Counted from the first letter of the stretch, positions 8,505-17,360 are shown. The stretch is DNA of 64,000 nt from Candidatus Nomurabacteria bacterium (GCA_026396015.1 JAPLXP010000003.1:198158-262157), one strand, 5' to 3'. Notes: generated by a model from the sequence alone, not told the origin. Program-made: numbers and translations.

Positions 8505-10727
8505 CTATTTTTTATTTGATTTTATATCTTCTCCCAATTTGTGTGGATTGTGATTCTTGCACATCTTGTTGCTACATCGCTCTGGTATTGTCTTTGTGCC
8601 TTCCATCATCAGACTGTCGCACATAGGGCATATGTTGCCAGTAGGTTTTGTTTTTATCGCATTTTTACATGTTGGATAATTTGAACATGAGTAAAATATT
8701 CCAAATCGTCCTCGACGCTCCATCATCTCACCATCTTTACACATAGGACATTTTACTCCAGACATCTTCTTTTTCTTTTCTTCTTCGTCTTCCTTTATGA
8801 ATTTACATTTAGGATAACGTGAACAAGATACGAATGCTCCAAATTTTCCTTGGCGGATTACCAATTTGCCACCGCCACTCTTGCCTTTCTTCTCTCCGCA
8901 GAGGGGACATAGTTCACCAGTTTCTTTTGGGCCTTCTAGTTCATTGCCTTCCAGTGTTCTAGCTCCATCACAATCTGGATAATTTGCACAAGAGTAAAAT
9001 TTGCCATTACGAGCGAGCTTTACGATCATAGCTCCATCACATTTTGGACATTTCATTTCTGCAGGTGCCTCACCCATATTTGTAGCTTTGGCTAGTTTGT
9101 CTTTTTCCTTTACATCTTTTTGGAATGGTATATAGAAATCTTTTAGAGTTTTTACGTATTCACGATTGCCATTTGAGATATCATCTAGTTGATCCTCCAT
9201 ATCTGCTGTGAATGTATCACTGATGTACTCTGCAAAATTTGTCTCAAGGAATGACGATACTACATCACCAGTATCTGTAGGATATAGTGTGCGTCCTTCT
9301 TTATTTACATAGCCACGCTCTTCGAGTGTACGCATAATAGCTGCATATGTAGATGGGCGACCGATACCTCGAGCCTCGAGCTCCTTTACCAATCCAGCTT
9401 CACTGTATCTGTTTGGTGGCTCTGTGAATTTCTCTGTATTTTTAAGTTCAAGAAGTTTTAGTTCTTCACCTACTTCTACCTCTGGTAGCTCTACGTCTTC
9501 ACCGCGAGCATCTGTATCACAAGCGAGCCATCCAGGGAATAGTACCCGTGAACCATTTGCAGTAAAATCTGGAATCTCTCCATTCTTAATGTTTGCAATA
9601 ATCTTTGTCTTCATCAATTTTGCATCAGTCATCTGTGAAGAAATAGCACGCTCCCAGATGAGGCGGTACAATTTCTTTTGTTCTTCATTTGAACCCTCGC
9701 TCATATTTTCGACATGAGTAGGGCGGATAGCTTCGTGGGCCTCCTGAGCATTTTTGGACTTTGTCTTGTATGTGTGAGCCTCAGCATATTCAGGGCCATA
9801 TTTTTTCTCTACGACTTTCAATATTTGAGCCTGGGCCACAGCGGATACATTTGTACTATCTGTACGCATGTATGTGATATAACCTTGCTCGTAGAGCTTC
9901 TGAGCTACCTGCATAGTACGTGAAGGTGCAAATCCTAGGCGAGTAGATGCTACCTGCTGGAGTGTAGATGTAGTGAATGGTGCACGAGCACTTCTCTTTT
10001 GTTCGCTTGCTTTTAGATCTGTGACGTACCATTTTTCTTTTTGACCTAGTGCCATGATATTTTTCACGATCTTTTCATCACGAGGTTCATCGACACACGA
10101 TAGTGTCATTTGTACTTTTTTCTTTGATTCGAATAGTCCTTCTAGCGTCCAATATTTTTCTGGTACGAATGCACGGATCTCGCGCTCACGCTCCATGATG
10201 ATGCGTAGTGCGGGGGATTGTACACGACCAGCGGAAAGACCATAGCGGACCTTTTTCCAGATCACTCCTGATAGATCGTATCCTACAAGACGGTCTAGGA
10301 CTCGGCGAGCCTCTTGAGCCTTGCGCAAATTTGTATCTATTTGTCTAGGTTTAGCGAGGGCCTCCTCTACAGCTTCTTTTGTGATTTCATGAAAAGTCGC
10401 ACGATTAATAGGAGCCTTTATTTTTTTATCAGCTTTGAGTAATTCCTCTATGTGCCATGCTATAGCTTCTCCTTCGCGGTCCGGGTCAGTCGCGAGTGTG
10501 ATGTCTGTAGCTTTTTTTGCTAGCTCTTGGAGTTCATGGACAACTTTTTCTTTCCCCTTGGATATCTCATAGTGAGGCACAAATCCAGCCTCTATATCTA
10601 TAGCTTGTTTGTTCGACTTTGGAAGATCACGAATATGTCCGACAGATGCACGGACTGTGTATTTGCCATCTAAATATTTTTCAATTGTCTTTGCTTTTGA
10701 AGGTGATTCTACGATAAGTAATTTCAT
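8505..10727 (-). CDS. topA: DNA topoisomerase I (type IA)
   Basis: Relaxes negative supercoils through a 5'-phosphotyrosine intermediate. The Toprim domain begins LLIVESPSKAKTIEKYL and carries DPDREGEAIAWHI; the catalytic tyrosine is Tyr286 in TYMRTDSTN. The C-terminus holds four zinc-ribbon units starting CPKCDG, CPLCGE, CPMCKD and CPMCDS. With 740 residues it is a full-length enzyme. The promoter lies about 80-105 bp upstream (TTGCAA, 17 bp, TAATAC on the minus strand), and the 5' leader in between is almost entirely a palindromic repeat, so a strong hairpin precedes the start codon. Confidence 0.97.
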   Translation of the reverse strand: MKLLIVESPSKAKTIEKYLDGKYTVRASVGHIRDLPKSNKQAIDIEAGFVPHYEISKGKEKVVHELQELAKKATDITLATDPDREGEAIAWHIEELLKADKKIKAPINRATFHEITKEAVEEALAKPRQIDTNLRKAQEARRVLDRLVGYDLSGVIWKKVRYGLSAGRVQSPALRIIMEREREIRAFVPEKYWTLEGLFESKKKVQMTLSCVDEPRDEKIVKNIMALGQKEKWYVTDLKASEQKRSARAPFTTSTLQQVASTRLGFAPSRTMQVAQKLYEQGYITYMRTDSTNVSAVAQAQILKVVEKKYGPEYAEAHTYKTKSKNAQEAHEAIRPTHVENMSEGSNEEQKKLYRLIWERAISSQMTDAKLMKTKIIANIKNGEIPDFTANGSRVLFPGWLACDTDARGEDVELPEVEVGEELKLLELKNTEKFTEPPNRYSEAGLVKELEARGIGRPSTYAAIMRTLEERGYVNKEGRTLYPTDTGDVVSSFLETNFAEYISDTFTADMEDQLDDISNGNREYVKTLKDFYIPFQKDVKEKDKLAKATNMGEAPAEMKCPKCDGAMIVKLARNGKFYSCANYPDCDGARTLEGNELEGPKETGELCPLCGEKKGKSGGGKLVIRQGKFGAFVSCSRYPKCKFIKEDEEEKKKKMSGVKCPMCKDGEMMERRGRFGIFYSCSNYPTCKNAIKTKPTGNICPMCDSLMMEGTKTIPERCSNKMCKNHNPHKLGEDIKSNKK

Positions 10728-10742
10728 TTTAGTTTATTTTTT

Positions 10743-10805
10743 TAGTTCCTAGGTTTTAGTAAATTTACTAGAAACTAGAACCTAGTTACTAGTACCTAAC
10801 CTAGA
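10743..10805. repeat. CTAG-rich palindromic repeat (family C) in the topA leader
   Basis: The stretch contains CCTAGGTTTTAGTAAA facing TTTACTAGAAACTAG, then AGAACCTAGTTACTAG. The building blocks CTAGGTTCTAGT / ACTAGAACCTAG are the same as in the insertion inside the 16S rRNA gene (30848-30925). It lies between the topA promoter and start codon and would form a hairpin in the mRNA leader. Confidence 0.8.
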
Positions 10806-10834
10806 GTATTACACGAAAGAATATTTTTTTGCAA
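10806..10834 (-). promoter_or_regulatory. Predicted topA promoter
   Basis: On the minus strand TTGCAA (10834-10829) and TAATAC (10811-10806) are separated by 17 bp and preceded by TG. Transcription would begin near 10799 and run through the family C hairpin. Confidence 0.6.
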
Positions 10835-10855
10835 ATGGTGTATTGAAAAATAAAA

Positions 10856-11719
10856 TTATATTTTTCTAATTTCACCAAGTTCTTCACATATCAATTCCTT
10901 TATCTCCATAATTGAAAGGAGGGCGTTTGCAGAGGCGATATTCATACCAGAGGCACGGACTAGGTCGTCACGCTCCATGGGTTCTTCTAGTAATTCTATA
11001 ATTTTTAATTCATCAGGTCCGCAGTCTGCGTATTTATCTTTTTCGCACATGCTCTTGTCTACCTCAAATCCAAGTGCCTCGAGGAGTTCTGCACTGTTTG
11101 TGATCGGTGTCGCACCTTGTCTGATGAGTCTATTTGTACCACTAGATGTATTTGAGAATACGGATCCAGGTATTACTAGCACGTCACGATTGTAGTCTAG
11201 CGCCATACGCGCAGTGATCAGTGTGCCGGATTTTTCTGCGGCCTCTATGACGAGTGTCGCTCGAGATATGCCAGCCATTAATCTATTGCGCTGGGGGAAG
11301 GTATATAATTCGGCTTTCATCATCGGCGGGAATTCTGCCATCACGCATCCACCATTATCCACAATCTCTTCTGCGAGATTTATATTATTTTTGGGATATA
11401 GGACTTTTGGATCGACTCCTGATCCTGGCATCGCCATAGTGATGAGACCAGCCTTCATAGCACTACGATGAGCTATAGCATCGATACCCATAGCGAGTCC
11501 CGATACGATTACGACAGGATACCCGCGAAGACCTGCGATTAATTTCTCGCAAATGTCGCGACCATAGTTCGTATGATTGCGTGATCCTACGACAGCGAGG
11601 AATACGTATTCATTTTCTTTTGGTAGTACTCCACGTATATAGAGCTCTTTGGGTGGCTGGGGAATTTCAAGTAGTGCTTTGGGGAATTGCTCAGGTTTTA
11701 ATTTAATAATACTTTGCAT
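10856..11719 (-). CDS. dprA: DNA-processing protein DprA (Smf)
   Basis: Binds incoming single-stranded DNA and loads RecA in natural transformation. The Rossmann-like domain shows VVGSRNHTNYG, VSGLAMGIDAIAHRSA, a MPGSGVDPKVLYPK stretch, FPQRNRLMAGISRATLVIEA and SGTLITARMALDYNRDVLVIPG; a C-terminal winged helix follows (about 225-287). I place the start at MQSIIKLKPEQF (287 residues); the in-frame 17-codon upstream extension runs into a palindromic repeat and is unlikely to be translated. DprA is nearly universal in CPR bacteria and fits DNA uptake as their source of nucleotides or genes. No other competence gene is nearby. Confidence 0.95.
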   Translation of the reverse strand: MQSIIKLKPEQFPKALLEIPQPPKELYIRGVLPKENEYVFLAVVGSRNHTNYGRDICEKLIAGLRGYPVVIVSGLAMGIDAIAHRSAMKAGLITMAMPGSGVDPKVLYPKNNINLAEEIVDNGGCVMAEFPPMMKAELYTFPQRNRLMAGISRATLVIEAAEKSGTLITARMALDYNRDVLVIPGSVFSNTSSGTNRLIRQGATPITNSAELLEALGFEVDKSMCEKDKYADCGPDELKIIELLEEPMERDDLVRASGMNIASANALLSIMEIKELICEELGEIRKI

Positions 11720-11732
11720 AGTTTTATTTATT

Positions 11733-11858
11733 AATATTCTTTCGTGAAATAAGCTCTTCTCTAAACACACGCATATTTTTCTGTTGAAAAATTGCTCTGC
11801 TCGGCTACCCGCCTGCGCAAGTTGTTTTTCGAAGACTTATTTTCACTACAGAAGATTC
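11733..11858. repeat. Palindromic element, family B copy 1, upstream of dprA
   Basis: The inner sequence includes GCTCTTCTCTAAACACACGC, TTGCTCTGCTCGGC and CCTGCGCAAG...GAAGACTTATTTT, shared with copies at 14030, 14951, 24811 and 36813. The outer arms (from AATATTCTTTCGTGAAATAAG at 11733 and its approximate inverse ending at 11858) are locus-specific. This copy lacks the central AAATGAGTTTACGA segment. Confidence 0.75.
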
Positions 11859-11895
11859 ATTTGTATATTCTACCATTTTTTACTATACTTGAAAG

Positions 11896-13161
11896 ATGTT
11901 AGACATTAAATTCATAAAAGAGAATAAAGAACTCATAGCTATGGCCGCTACTAAAAAGCGTATGAAGTTCGATGTTGAAGAACTAATAAAGGCTGATGAT
12001 AAAAGGCTGGAAATGCTCCTATCTGTAGAAGCTCTACGTGGCGAGCAGAATAAAGTCAGCTCTACTATATCTATGGAGAGGGACGAGGCAGCTCGAGCTC
12101 AGATGATCGAGGAGATGCGTGTCGTCAAAGATGAATTAAAGCAAAAAGAAGATGAACTCCGTGAATTGATGGTAGCTTGGCAGAGTCTTATGCTACAAGT
12201 TCCGAATATTCCAGATATGTCTGTACCCGATGGCGAGAGTGATGAAGAGAATCAGGAGATAAAAGTTTGGGGTGAAAAACCGCAATTTGATTTTGAGCCC
12301 AAGGATCACGTAGAATTGATGACCAATCTAAAAATGGTGGACTTTGAGCGTGGTGCAAAAGTGCACGGATTTCGCGGATACTTTCTACTCGGTGATGGGG
12401 CACTCCTTTCATTTGCTATCTGGCAGTATGCGATGGAATTTTTTCGAAATAAAGGATTCACACCTATCATCCCACCAGTAATAGTCCGCAAGCAGAATCT
12501 GTATGGTACAGGTCATCTTCCTGGCGACACAGAGGACTACTATATGACTCAAGATGGTGATGCACTCGCTGGTACAGCCGAGGTGCCTTTGATGGGATTC
12601 CATGCAGATGAGATTCTCGATGCAAAAGAATTCCCAATTAAATATCTTGGATTTTCTCCATGCTTCCGTCGTGAAGCTGGTAGTCATTCAAAAGATGTAA
12701 AGGGCCTGATTCGCGTTCATGAATTTTACAAATTCGAGCAAGTCATACTATGTGAGGCTAGTCATGCTACATCTGTGGCATACCATGATGAGATAAATCG
12801 CAACACAGAAGAATTCATCGAATCTCTAGGAATCCCATATCATACTGTGATCAACTGCGGAGGGGATCTAGGTCAGGGTCAAGTAAAGAAATACGACATC
12901 GAACTCTGGGTGCCAAAGGAGAATAAATATCGTGAGATTTCTAGTGCCTCATACTTCCATGATTTCCAGACACGAAGATGCAATATTCGCTACCGTGATG
13001 AAGAAGGCAAGATGAAGTATGCCCACTCTCTGAATTGTACTGCGATACCGACTCCACGTATTCTCGTATCAATGATTGAAAATTTCCAACAAGCTGATGG
13101 TACTATCCGTGTACCAGCTGTATTGCAAAAATATTTAGGTAAAGAAATAATCTCAAGATAA
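11896..13161 (+). CDS. serS: Seryl-tRNA synthetase
   Basis: Charges tRNA-Ser. The N-terminal tRNA-binding coiled coil spans about residues 30-105; class II motif 2 is FRREAGSHSKDVKGLIRVHE and motif 3 follows near the C-terminus (ASYFHDFQTRRCNIRYRDEE, then HSLNCTAIPTPRILVSMIEN). Length 421 is normal. TATACT ends exactly 6 nt before the ATG, pointing to a leaderless mRNA. The ftsQ-like gene follows after 1 bp, so they form an operon. Confidence 0.97.
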   Translation: MLDIKFIKENKELIAMAATKKRMKFDVEELIKADDKRLEMLLSVEALRGEQNKVSSTISMERDEAARAQMIEEMRVVKDELKQKEDELRELMVAWQSLMLQVPNIPDMSVPDGESDEENQEIKVWGEKPQFDFEPKDHVELMTNLKMVDFERGAKVHGFRGYFLLGDGALLSFAIWQYAMEFFRNKGFTPIIPPVIVRKQNLYGTGHLPGDTEDYYMTQDGDALAGTAEVPLMGFHADEILDAKEFPIKYLGFSPCFRREAGSHSKDVKGLIRVHEFYKFEQVILCEASHATSVAYHDEINRNTEEFIESLGIPYHTVINCGGDLGQGQVKKYDIELWVPKENKYREISSASYFHDFQTRRCNIRYRDEEGKMKYAHSLNCTAIPTPRILVSMIENFQQADGTIRVPAVLQKYLGKEIISR

Positions 13162-13162
13162 T

Positions 13163-14032
13163 ATGTCCAAGACGCGTGACATACTAACATCACCGCGCGT
13201 AGAGGAGATAAAGCGCACAAAAAGAAAGGCGAATATTCGTCTTTCTGTTTTGTTTTTTGTATTGTTCATCGTACTGGTCGCCGGTCTTTCTTTTTTGTCT
13301 AATTACAAAAAGATGACGATCAATATTATCGTTGTGAATGGCACTAGGATAATAAATCAGAGTGATGTTCAGGATTTTGTCGAAGGTAAGATGTCTGGAA
13401 AATATCTGTATATGTTCAATCGCCATAATGCCTTTATCTATCCTCACGATACTATATATGATGGACTACTGAAAAAGTTTACTCGTATAGAAAAATTATC
13501 TTTAAATGTAAAGAATGTAAATACTCTAGAGATTTATATTAAAGAAAGATCAGGGTCATATATGTGGTGTGGGGACAAAGTTCCAGTAAATGAAGAAGAG
13601 AAAGGGGAGAATTGTTATTTTATTAATGACGATGGATACATTTTTGATAATGCACCATACGTGTCTGGTAATTTGTATTTTAAATATTATTTACCTCTAG
13701 CAAATGCTGAAAATATTTTAGGTAGTCAGATGCTATCTCCTGAAATATTCCATAATACTATTCGATTATCAGATACCATCAGAGAATCCGGACTAGATCC
13801 GATAATGATCACCGAAGATGCTGACTATTGGTATGTGCATTTGAATCACAGAGAGTCAGCTACATCTCCGTACATTATATTCAGAAAAGATTCTGATTTA
13901 GATAAGGTAGGAGAAGATATAAAACTATCCATGAATCAAAAAGAATTCAGAGATGAAATAAATGGAAAATATGATACACTCCTGTACATCGATATGAGAT
14001 TCAAAAATAAGGTTTTTTATAAGTTCCAGTAA
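13163..14032 (+). CDS. FtsQ/DivIB-like cell-division protein
   Basis: A bitopic protein of 289 residues: cytoplasmic basic N-terminus (about 1-30), one membrane helix (LSVLFFVLFIVLVAGLSFLS, about 28-47), then a POTRA-like segment (INIIVVNGTRIINQSDVQDF to about 130) and a beta-rich extracytoplasmic region. This is the FtsQ layout; sequence similarity to the family is weak, so the call is by architecture. FtsQ links early and late divisome proteins. It is translationally close to serS. Its stop codon is the first base triplet of a palindromic repeat arm, which therefore forms the 3' untranslated end. Confidence 0.65.
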   Translation: MSKTRDILTSPRVEEIKRTKRKANIRLSVLFFVLFIVLVAGLSFLSNYKKMTINIIVVNGTRIINQSDVQDFVEGKMSGKYLYMFNRHNAFIYPHDTIYDGLLKKFTRIEKLSLNVKNVNTLEIYIKERSGSYMWCGDKVPVNEEEKGENCYFINDDGYIFDNAPYVSGNLYFKYYLPLANAENILGSQMLSPEIFHNTIRLSDTIRESGLDPIMITEDADYWYVHLNHRESATSPYIIFRKDSDLDKVGEDIKLSMNQKEFRDEINGKYDTLLYIDMRFKNKVFYKFQ

Positions 14033-14180
14033 AATTTAAAATAAGCTCTTCTCGAAAAGCACGAATATTTTTCTGGTGAAAAATTTCTCTGCTCGTCGCT
14101 CAAGAAAATAACATTCGTAAACTCATTTATTTTCTAAGCTCCTGCGCAAGACTTTTCTCGAAGACTTATTTTAAATTTTA
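14030..14180. repeat. Palindromic element, family B copy 2, between the ftsQ-like gene and dus
   Basis: The left arm TAAAATTTAAAATAAG (from 14030) and right arm CTTATTTTAAATTTTA (14165-14180) are perfect inverted copies, and the left arm includes the ftsQ stop codon. The core carries AAAAGCACGAATATTTT, TCTCTGCTCGTCGCTC, CGTAAACTCATTTATTTTCT and CTCCTGCGCAAGACTTTT. Confidence 0.85.
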
Positions 14181-14194
14181 CTTAACAATATATT

Positions 14195-15325
14195 ATGAAC
14201 AATTTCTGGGAAAAATTAAATAAACCATTCTTTGTATTGGCTCCGATGGCAGATGTCACTGATCCAGCTTTTCGTCGCATCATAGCAAAGTATGGCAAGC
14301 CCGATGTGACTTGGACAGAATTCGTATCTGCTGATGGCCTTGCTCATCCTGTCGCTCGTGAGAAATTAATTCGCGATTTAGCATATACGGAAACAGAGCG
14401 TCCAATAGTGGCTCAACTATTTTCTAGTCATCCAGAACAAATGCGTACTGCAGCTCGTATCGTGGCGGAGCTCGGCTATGATGGTATCGACATCAATATG
14501 GGATGCCCTGATAGATCTATAGAAAAGCAGGGTGCAGGTGCTGCGATGATGAAGACTCCAGATATAGCAGGTGTAATAATTCAAGCAGCCAAGGATGGGA
14601 TACGAGATGCAGGCAAGGATATTCCATTGTCTGTAAAAACTCGCGTAGGATACAACCAAGTTCAGATAGATGAGTGGATACCATTCCTACTTTCTCAAGA
14701 TATCGCCACTCTGACTGTGCATGCGAGAACTCGAAAAGAATTGTCCTCTGTGCCTGCAAACTGGTCATATGTAAAAAAAGTTGTAGAGATACGAAATAAA
14801 ATGGGAGTAAAAACCAGGATCATTGGCAATGGTGATGTGCACAATGTGGCTCATGGTAGGCAGCTTGCTCTTGAAACGGGCTGCGATGGCATCATGATCG
14901 GCCGCGCGATATTCGGCAATCCGTGGATGTTCGCTAATACTGTGGATGATACGAGCAAAAAAAATGTATCCGAAAAAAGTCTTGCGCAGCGCGACTGGCG
15001 CGAGCAGAGCAAATTTTTAGCAAAAAATTATGTGTGCTTTTTGAGGAAATATTTTTTGGGCGAGTCTAAAAAAGATAAAGATAGATATTGGCTAGAGAAT
15101 AAGATAGATATACCAGTATCTGAGAGACTACGAGTACTAGTAGAGCATACAAAACTATACGAAGAACTACTGGGTGACATTAAAAGTTTCTCAATAATGA
15201 AAAAGCACTACAAGGCATACTGCAATGGATTCACCGGTGCAAAGGAGCTGCGTATGCAATTGATGGATTCTAATAGTGCAGAGGAGGTAGAAAATATAAT
15301 AGATACTTTTTTAAAAACACTTTAA
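14195..15325 (+). CDS. dus: tRNA-dihydrouridine synthase with an in-frame palindromic insertion
   Basis: An FMN-dependent enzyme that reduces uridines in tRNA D-loops. The TIM barrel begins FFVLAPMADVTDPAFRRI; the catalytic cysteine is Cys104 in DINMGCPDRSIEKQGAGAAM; later LTVHARTRKEL and IGNGDV (phosphate-binding) and CDGIMIGRAIFGNPWMF are typical. Residues about 253-290 (TSKKNVSEKSLAQRDWREQS and on) are encoded by a family B palindromic element inserted between the barrel and the C-terminal helical tRNA-binding domain, and make the protein about 40 residues longer than expected. No Shine-Dalgarno precedes the ATG. Confidence 0.93.
   Translation: MNNFWEKLNKPFFVLAPMADVTDPAFRRIIAKYGKPDVTWTEFVSADGLAHPVAREKLIRDLAYTETERPIVAQLFSSHPEQMRTAARIVAELGYDGIDINMGCPDRSIEKQGAGAAMMKTPDIAGVIIQAAKDGIRDAGKDIPLSVKTRVGYNQVQIDEWIPFLLSQDIATLTVHARTRKELSSVPANWSYVKKVVEIRNKMGVKTRIIGNGDVHNVAHGRQLALETGCDGIMIGRAIFGNPWMFANTVDDTSKKNVSEKSLAQRDWREQSKFLAKNYVCFLRKYFLGESKKDKDRYWLENKIDIPVSERLRVLVEHTKLYEELLGDIKSFSIMKKHYKAYCNGFTGAKELRMQLMDSNSAEEVENIIDTFLKTL
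14951..15064. repeat. Palindromic element, family B copy 3, inside dus
   Basis: It contains AAAAAAGTCTTGCGCAG, CGCGAGCAGAGCAAATTTTT and GTGTGCTTTTTGAGG, in the same order as in the intergenic copies, with arms ACGAGCAAAAAAAATGTATCC and GGAAATATTTTTTGGGCGAG that are imperfect inverted copies of each other. The frame stays open through it. Confidence 0.8.
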
Positions 15326-15394
15326 TTTGACCCTAAAGGACTAAATTTTCTACAAATTGGTTACAATTTAAGAAAATTCGAGTATAATATCCAC

Positions 15395-16441
15395 ATGTCT
15401 AAAAAAGAAGAATCAAATATCGCTCTATATACAAAGTACCGCCCCGAGAATTTTGACGAGGTGATAGGCCAGGATCATATCGTGAATGCTATTCGTGGAT
15501 CTATATCTGCTGGTAAAGTTGCGCACGCATATCTACTATCTGGCCCACGTGGTACTGGTAAGACTACTATCGCACGTATCATCGCCCGAGAACTAGGTAC
15601 AAGTGTCAATGATATATATGAGATGGATGCAGCATCTAATCGCAAGATTGAAGATGCCCGTGATATCCGCGAGAGTGTGCGTACACTGCCATTTGATTCT
15701 AAATACAAAGTCTACATCCTCGACGAGGTGCATATGCTGACAAAAGAGGCATGGAATGCACTGCTAAAGACCATCGAAGAGCCACCAGAATATGTGGTAT
15801 TCATCCTCGCTACTACAGAGCTCGCAAAAGTACCAGAGACAATAGTCTCTCGTTGTCAGACTTTTACTTTCAAAAAACCTACAGAAAAAATCTTGGCTGA
15901 TATCGTGAATAATACTGCGAAGAAGGAAGGGTATACACTCGAGGCTGGTGGCGCAGAAGTCATCGCATTAATCTCTGATGGAGCTTTTCGTGATGCATTA
16001 TCTACTCTGCAAAAAGTCATTTCATTCTCACAAAGTAAAAAAATAAGTCTGGAACAAATCCTCGAAGTGACTGGATCACCAGATATCACTCTTGTCGATG
16101 ACTTCCTCCGAGCTATTGCCCACAAAGATATCGAGCGGGGGTACATGGCTATCAATGCAGTATCCGCACAGAATAGTGATATGCGTCTATATATGAAGAT
16201 GGTCCTAGTAAAGATGCGCGCTGCACTACTACTACGCTATGCACCAAAGATGGAAAATATCATACCACTCTCAGAAAAAGATAAAACATTCCTAGGGGAG
16301 CTTGTCCTTGAAAAGCCAGAGCATATTTCATCTCGTGCACTATCTATACTTCTCGAAGCATATCAAATGTCTAGTCACTCAAGCATCGCCGAGCTACCAC
16401 TGGAATTGGCGCTCGTAAAAATCCTACAGGTTGAAAAATAA
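15395..16441 (+). CDS. dnaX: DNA polymerase III clamp-loader subunit gamma/tau, short form without zinc module
   Basis: The AAA+ ATPase that loads the sliding clamp. YRPENFDEVIGQDHIV, Walker A GPRGTGKTTIAR near residue 50, IDEVH-type Walker B VYILDEVHMLTKEAWN, and sensor 1 ATTELAKVPETIVSRCQTF are clear. The four-cysteine zinc module that normally sits between Walker A and DAASNR is absent: the sequence runs from ARELGTSVNDIYEM straight into DAASNRKIEDARDIRE. At 348 residues it also lacks the tau extension. TATAAT ends exactly 6 nt before the ATG, so translation is probably leaderless. Confidence 0.95.
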   Translation: MSKKEESNIALYTKYRPENFDEVIGQDHIVNAIRGSISAGKVAHAYLLSGPRGTGKTTIARIIARELGTSVNDIYEMDAASNRKIEDARDIRESVRTLPFDSKYKVYILDEVHMLTKEAWNALLKTIEEPPEYVVFILATTELAKVPETIVSRCQTFTFKKPTEKILADIVNNTAKKEGYTLEAGGAEVIALISDGAFRDALSTLQKVISFSQSKKISLEQILEVTGSPDITLVDDFLRAIAHKDIERGYMAINAVSAQNSDMRLYMKMVLVKMRAALLLRYAPKMENIIPLSEKDKTFLGELVLEKPEHISSRALSILLEAYQMSSHSSIAELPLELALVKILQVEK

Positions 16442-16472
16442 TCGATTTTAAGGTATCCTATAGGAGTTTTAT

Positions 16473-16543
16473 TAGGGGATCGTCTAACGGTAGGACAGAA
16501 GCCTTTGAAGCTTTTAATCTAGGTTCGATTCCTAGTCCCCTAG
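16473..16543 (+). tRNA. tRNA-Gln(TTG)
   Basis: Acceptor TAGGGGA pairs with TCCCCTA, the anticodon arm is GAAGC-CTTTGAA-GCTTT (anticodon TTG), and the T arm is CTAGG-TTCGATT-CCTAG. The unusual first base T is common in Gln tRNAs. The discriminator is G; CCA is not encoded. The next gene starts 8 bp downstream with no terminator between. Confidence 0.95.
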
Positions 16544-16551
16544 CAATATTT

Positions 16552-16875
16552 ATGAAAACTCTAAAGTTTGTACAAAATTTAGTCCCACTAGTTTTGTCTG
16601 AAGAAAAGACTTCTACTTGGAGGCTCTTTGATGATAAAGATTTAAAGGTAGGAGATAAATTGAATCTGATAAATAAGGATAATGGAGAAGAATTTGCAAA
16701 GGCTATAATTATTGGAGTTAAAGAAAAAAAGCTAGGTGATATAAACAATGATGATTATGTTGGTCATGAAAAATTCAAGGGAAAGGAAATAATGATGAAT
16801 ACGTATAAAATGTATTATGGAGACAATGTGGACAAAGATACTTTAATAAAAATGATTAATTTTAAAATGTTATAA
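16552..16875 (+). CDS. ASCH-domain protein
   Basis: A 107-residue protein with the beta-barrel PUA/ASCH pattern: LVLSEEKTSTWRLFDDKDLK near the N-terminus, VGDKLNLINKDNGEEFAKAI in the middle and KMYYGDNVDKDTLIKMINFK at the end. ASCH proteins bind RNA or modified nucleosides and are thought to act in translation control. It directly follows tRNA-Gln and is probably co-transcribed with it. The AT-rich start region has no Shine-Dalgarno. Family call is by motif recognition. Confidence 0.75.
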   Translation: MKTLKFVQNLVPLVLSEEKTSTWRLFDDKDLKVGDKLNLINKDNGEEFAKAIIIGVKEKKLGDINNDDYVGHEKFKGKEIMMNTYKMYYGDNVDKDTLIKMINFKML

Positions 16876-16883
16876 TATTTTGT

Positions 16884-17249
16884 ATGAAAAATTTAGAAAA
16901 TTTATATTCAAAATTAGATAATTCCAAAAATAGAATTGATGGAGTTTTACAGGATTATGCAAATGATTTTTTTGCCCTGCATATTCAATTAATGAGTGGA
17001 ATAAAAAATGTGAGAGATTTATTTAAAAATGGATATAAAATTAAAACTGTACAGGAATATTTGTTTCAACATAGAAATGAAATTCATTCCATAAAAAATA
17101 TTACACCAGAAGATGAGCAGGATCCAGTTTTCGTTGAAAAATCTGAAAAATTAAATAACCTTGCAAATACATTAAATATACTTGGTGAACATATCAATGA
17201 AGTTGAAATTAAAAAAACATTAGAAGAAGTTAAAAAAATAATATATTAA
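16884..17249 (+). CDS. Hypothetical helical protein
   Basis: A 121-residue, mostly alpha-helical soluble protein (MKNLENLYSKLDNSKNRIDG...), without a signal peptide, membrane segment or known motif. A TATAAT hexamer lies 7 nt before the ATG, overlapping the end of the ASCH gene, so it has its own, probably leaderless, transcript. Function unknown. Confidence 0.6.
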   Translation: MKNLENLYSKLDNSKNRIDGVLQDYANDFFALHIQLMSGIKNVRDLFKNGYKIKTVQEYLFQHRNEIHSIKNITPEDEQDPVFVEKSEKLNNLANTLNILGEHINEVEIKKTLEEVKKIIY

Positions 17250-17322
17250 TTCTCAATAAAAACAGTATGTAATGTACTGTTTTTGTTTATAAAATAAGGG
17301 TATTTTGACTACTTGTGGGGTA

Positions 17323-17351
17323 TTGACAAAATAAGCCAAAGGGTGTATAAT
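17323..17351 (+). promoter_or_regulatory. Consensus promoter of the Gly/Tyr-rich protein gene
   Basis: TTGACA (17323-17328), a 17-bp spacer and TATAAT (17346-17351) preceded by TG: a near-perfect sigma-70 promoter, only 9 nt before the ATG at 17361, suggesting high expression. Confidence 0.85.
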
Positions 17352-17360
17352 AGGAACATT

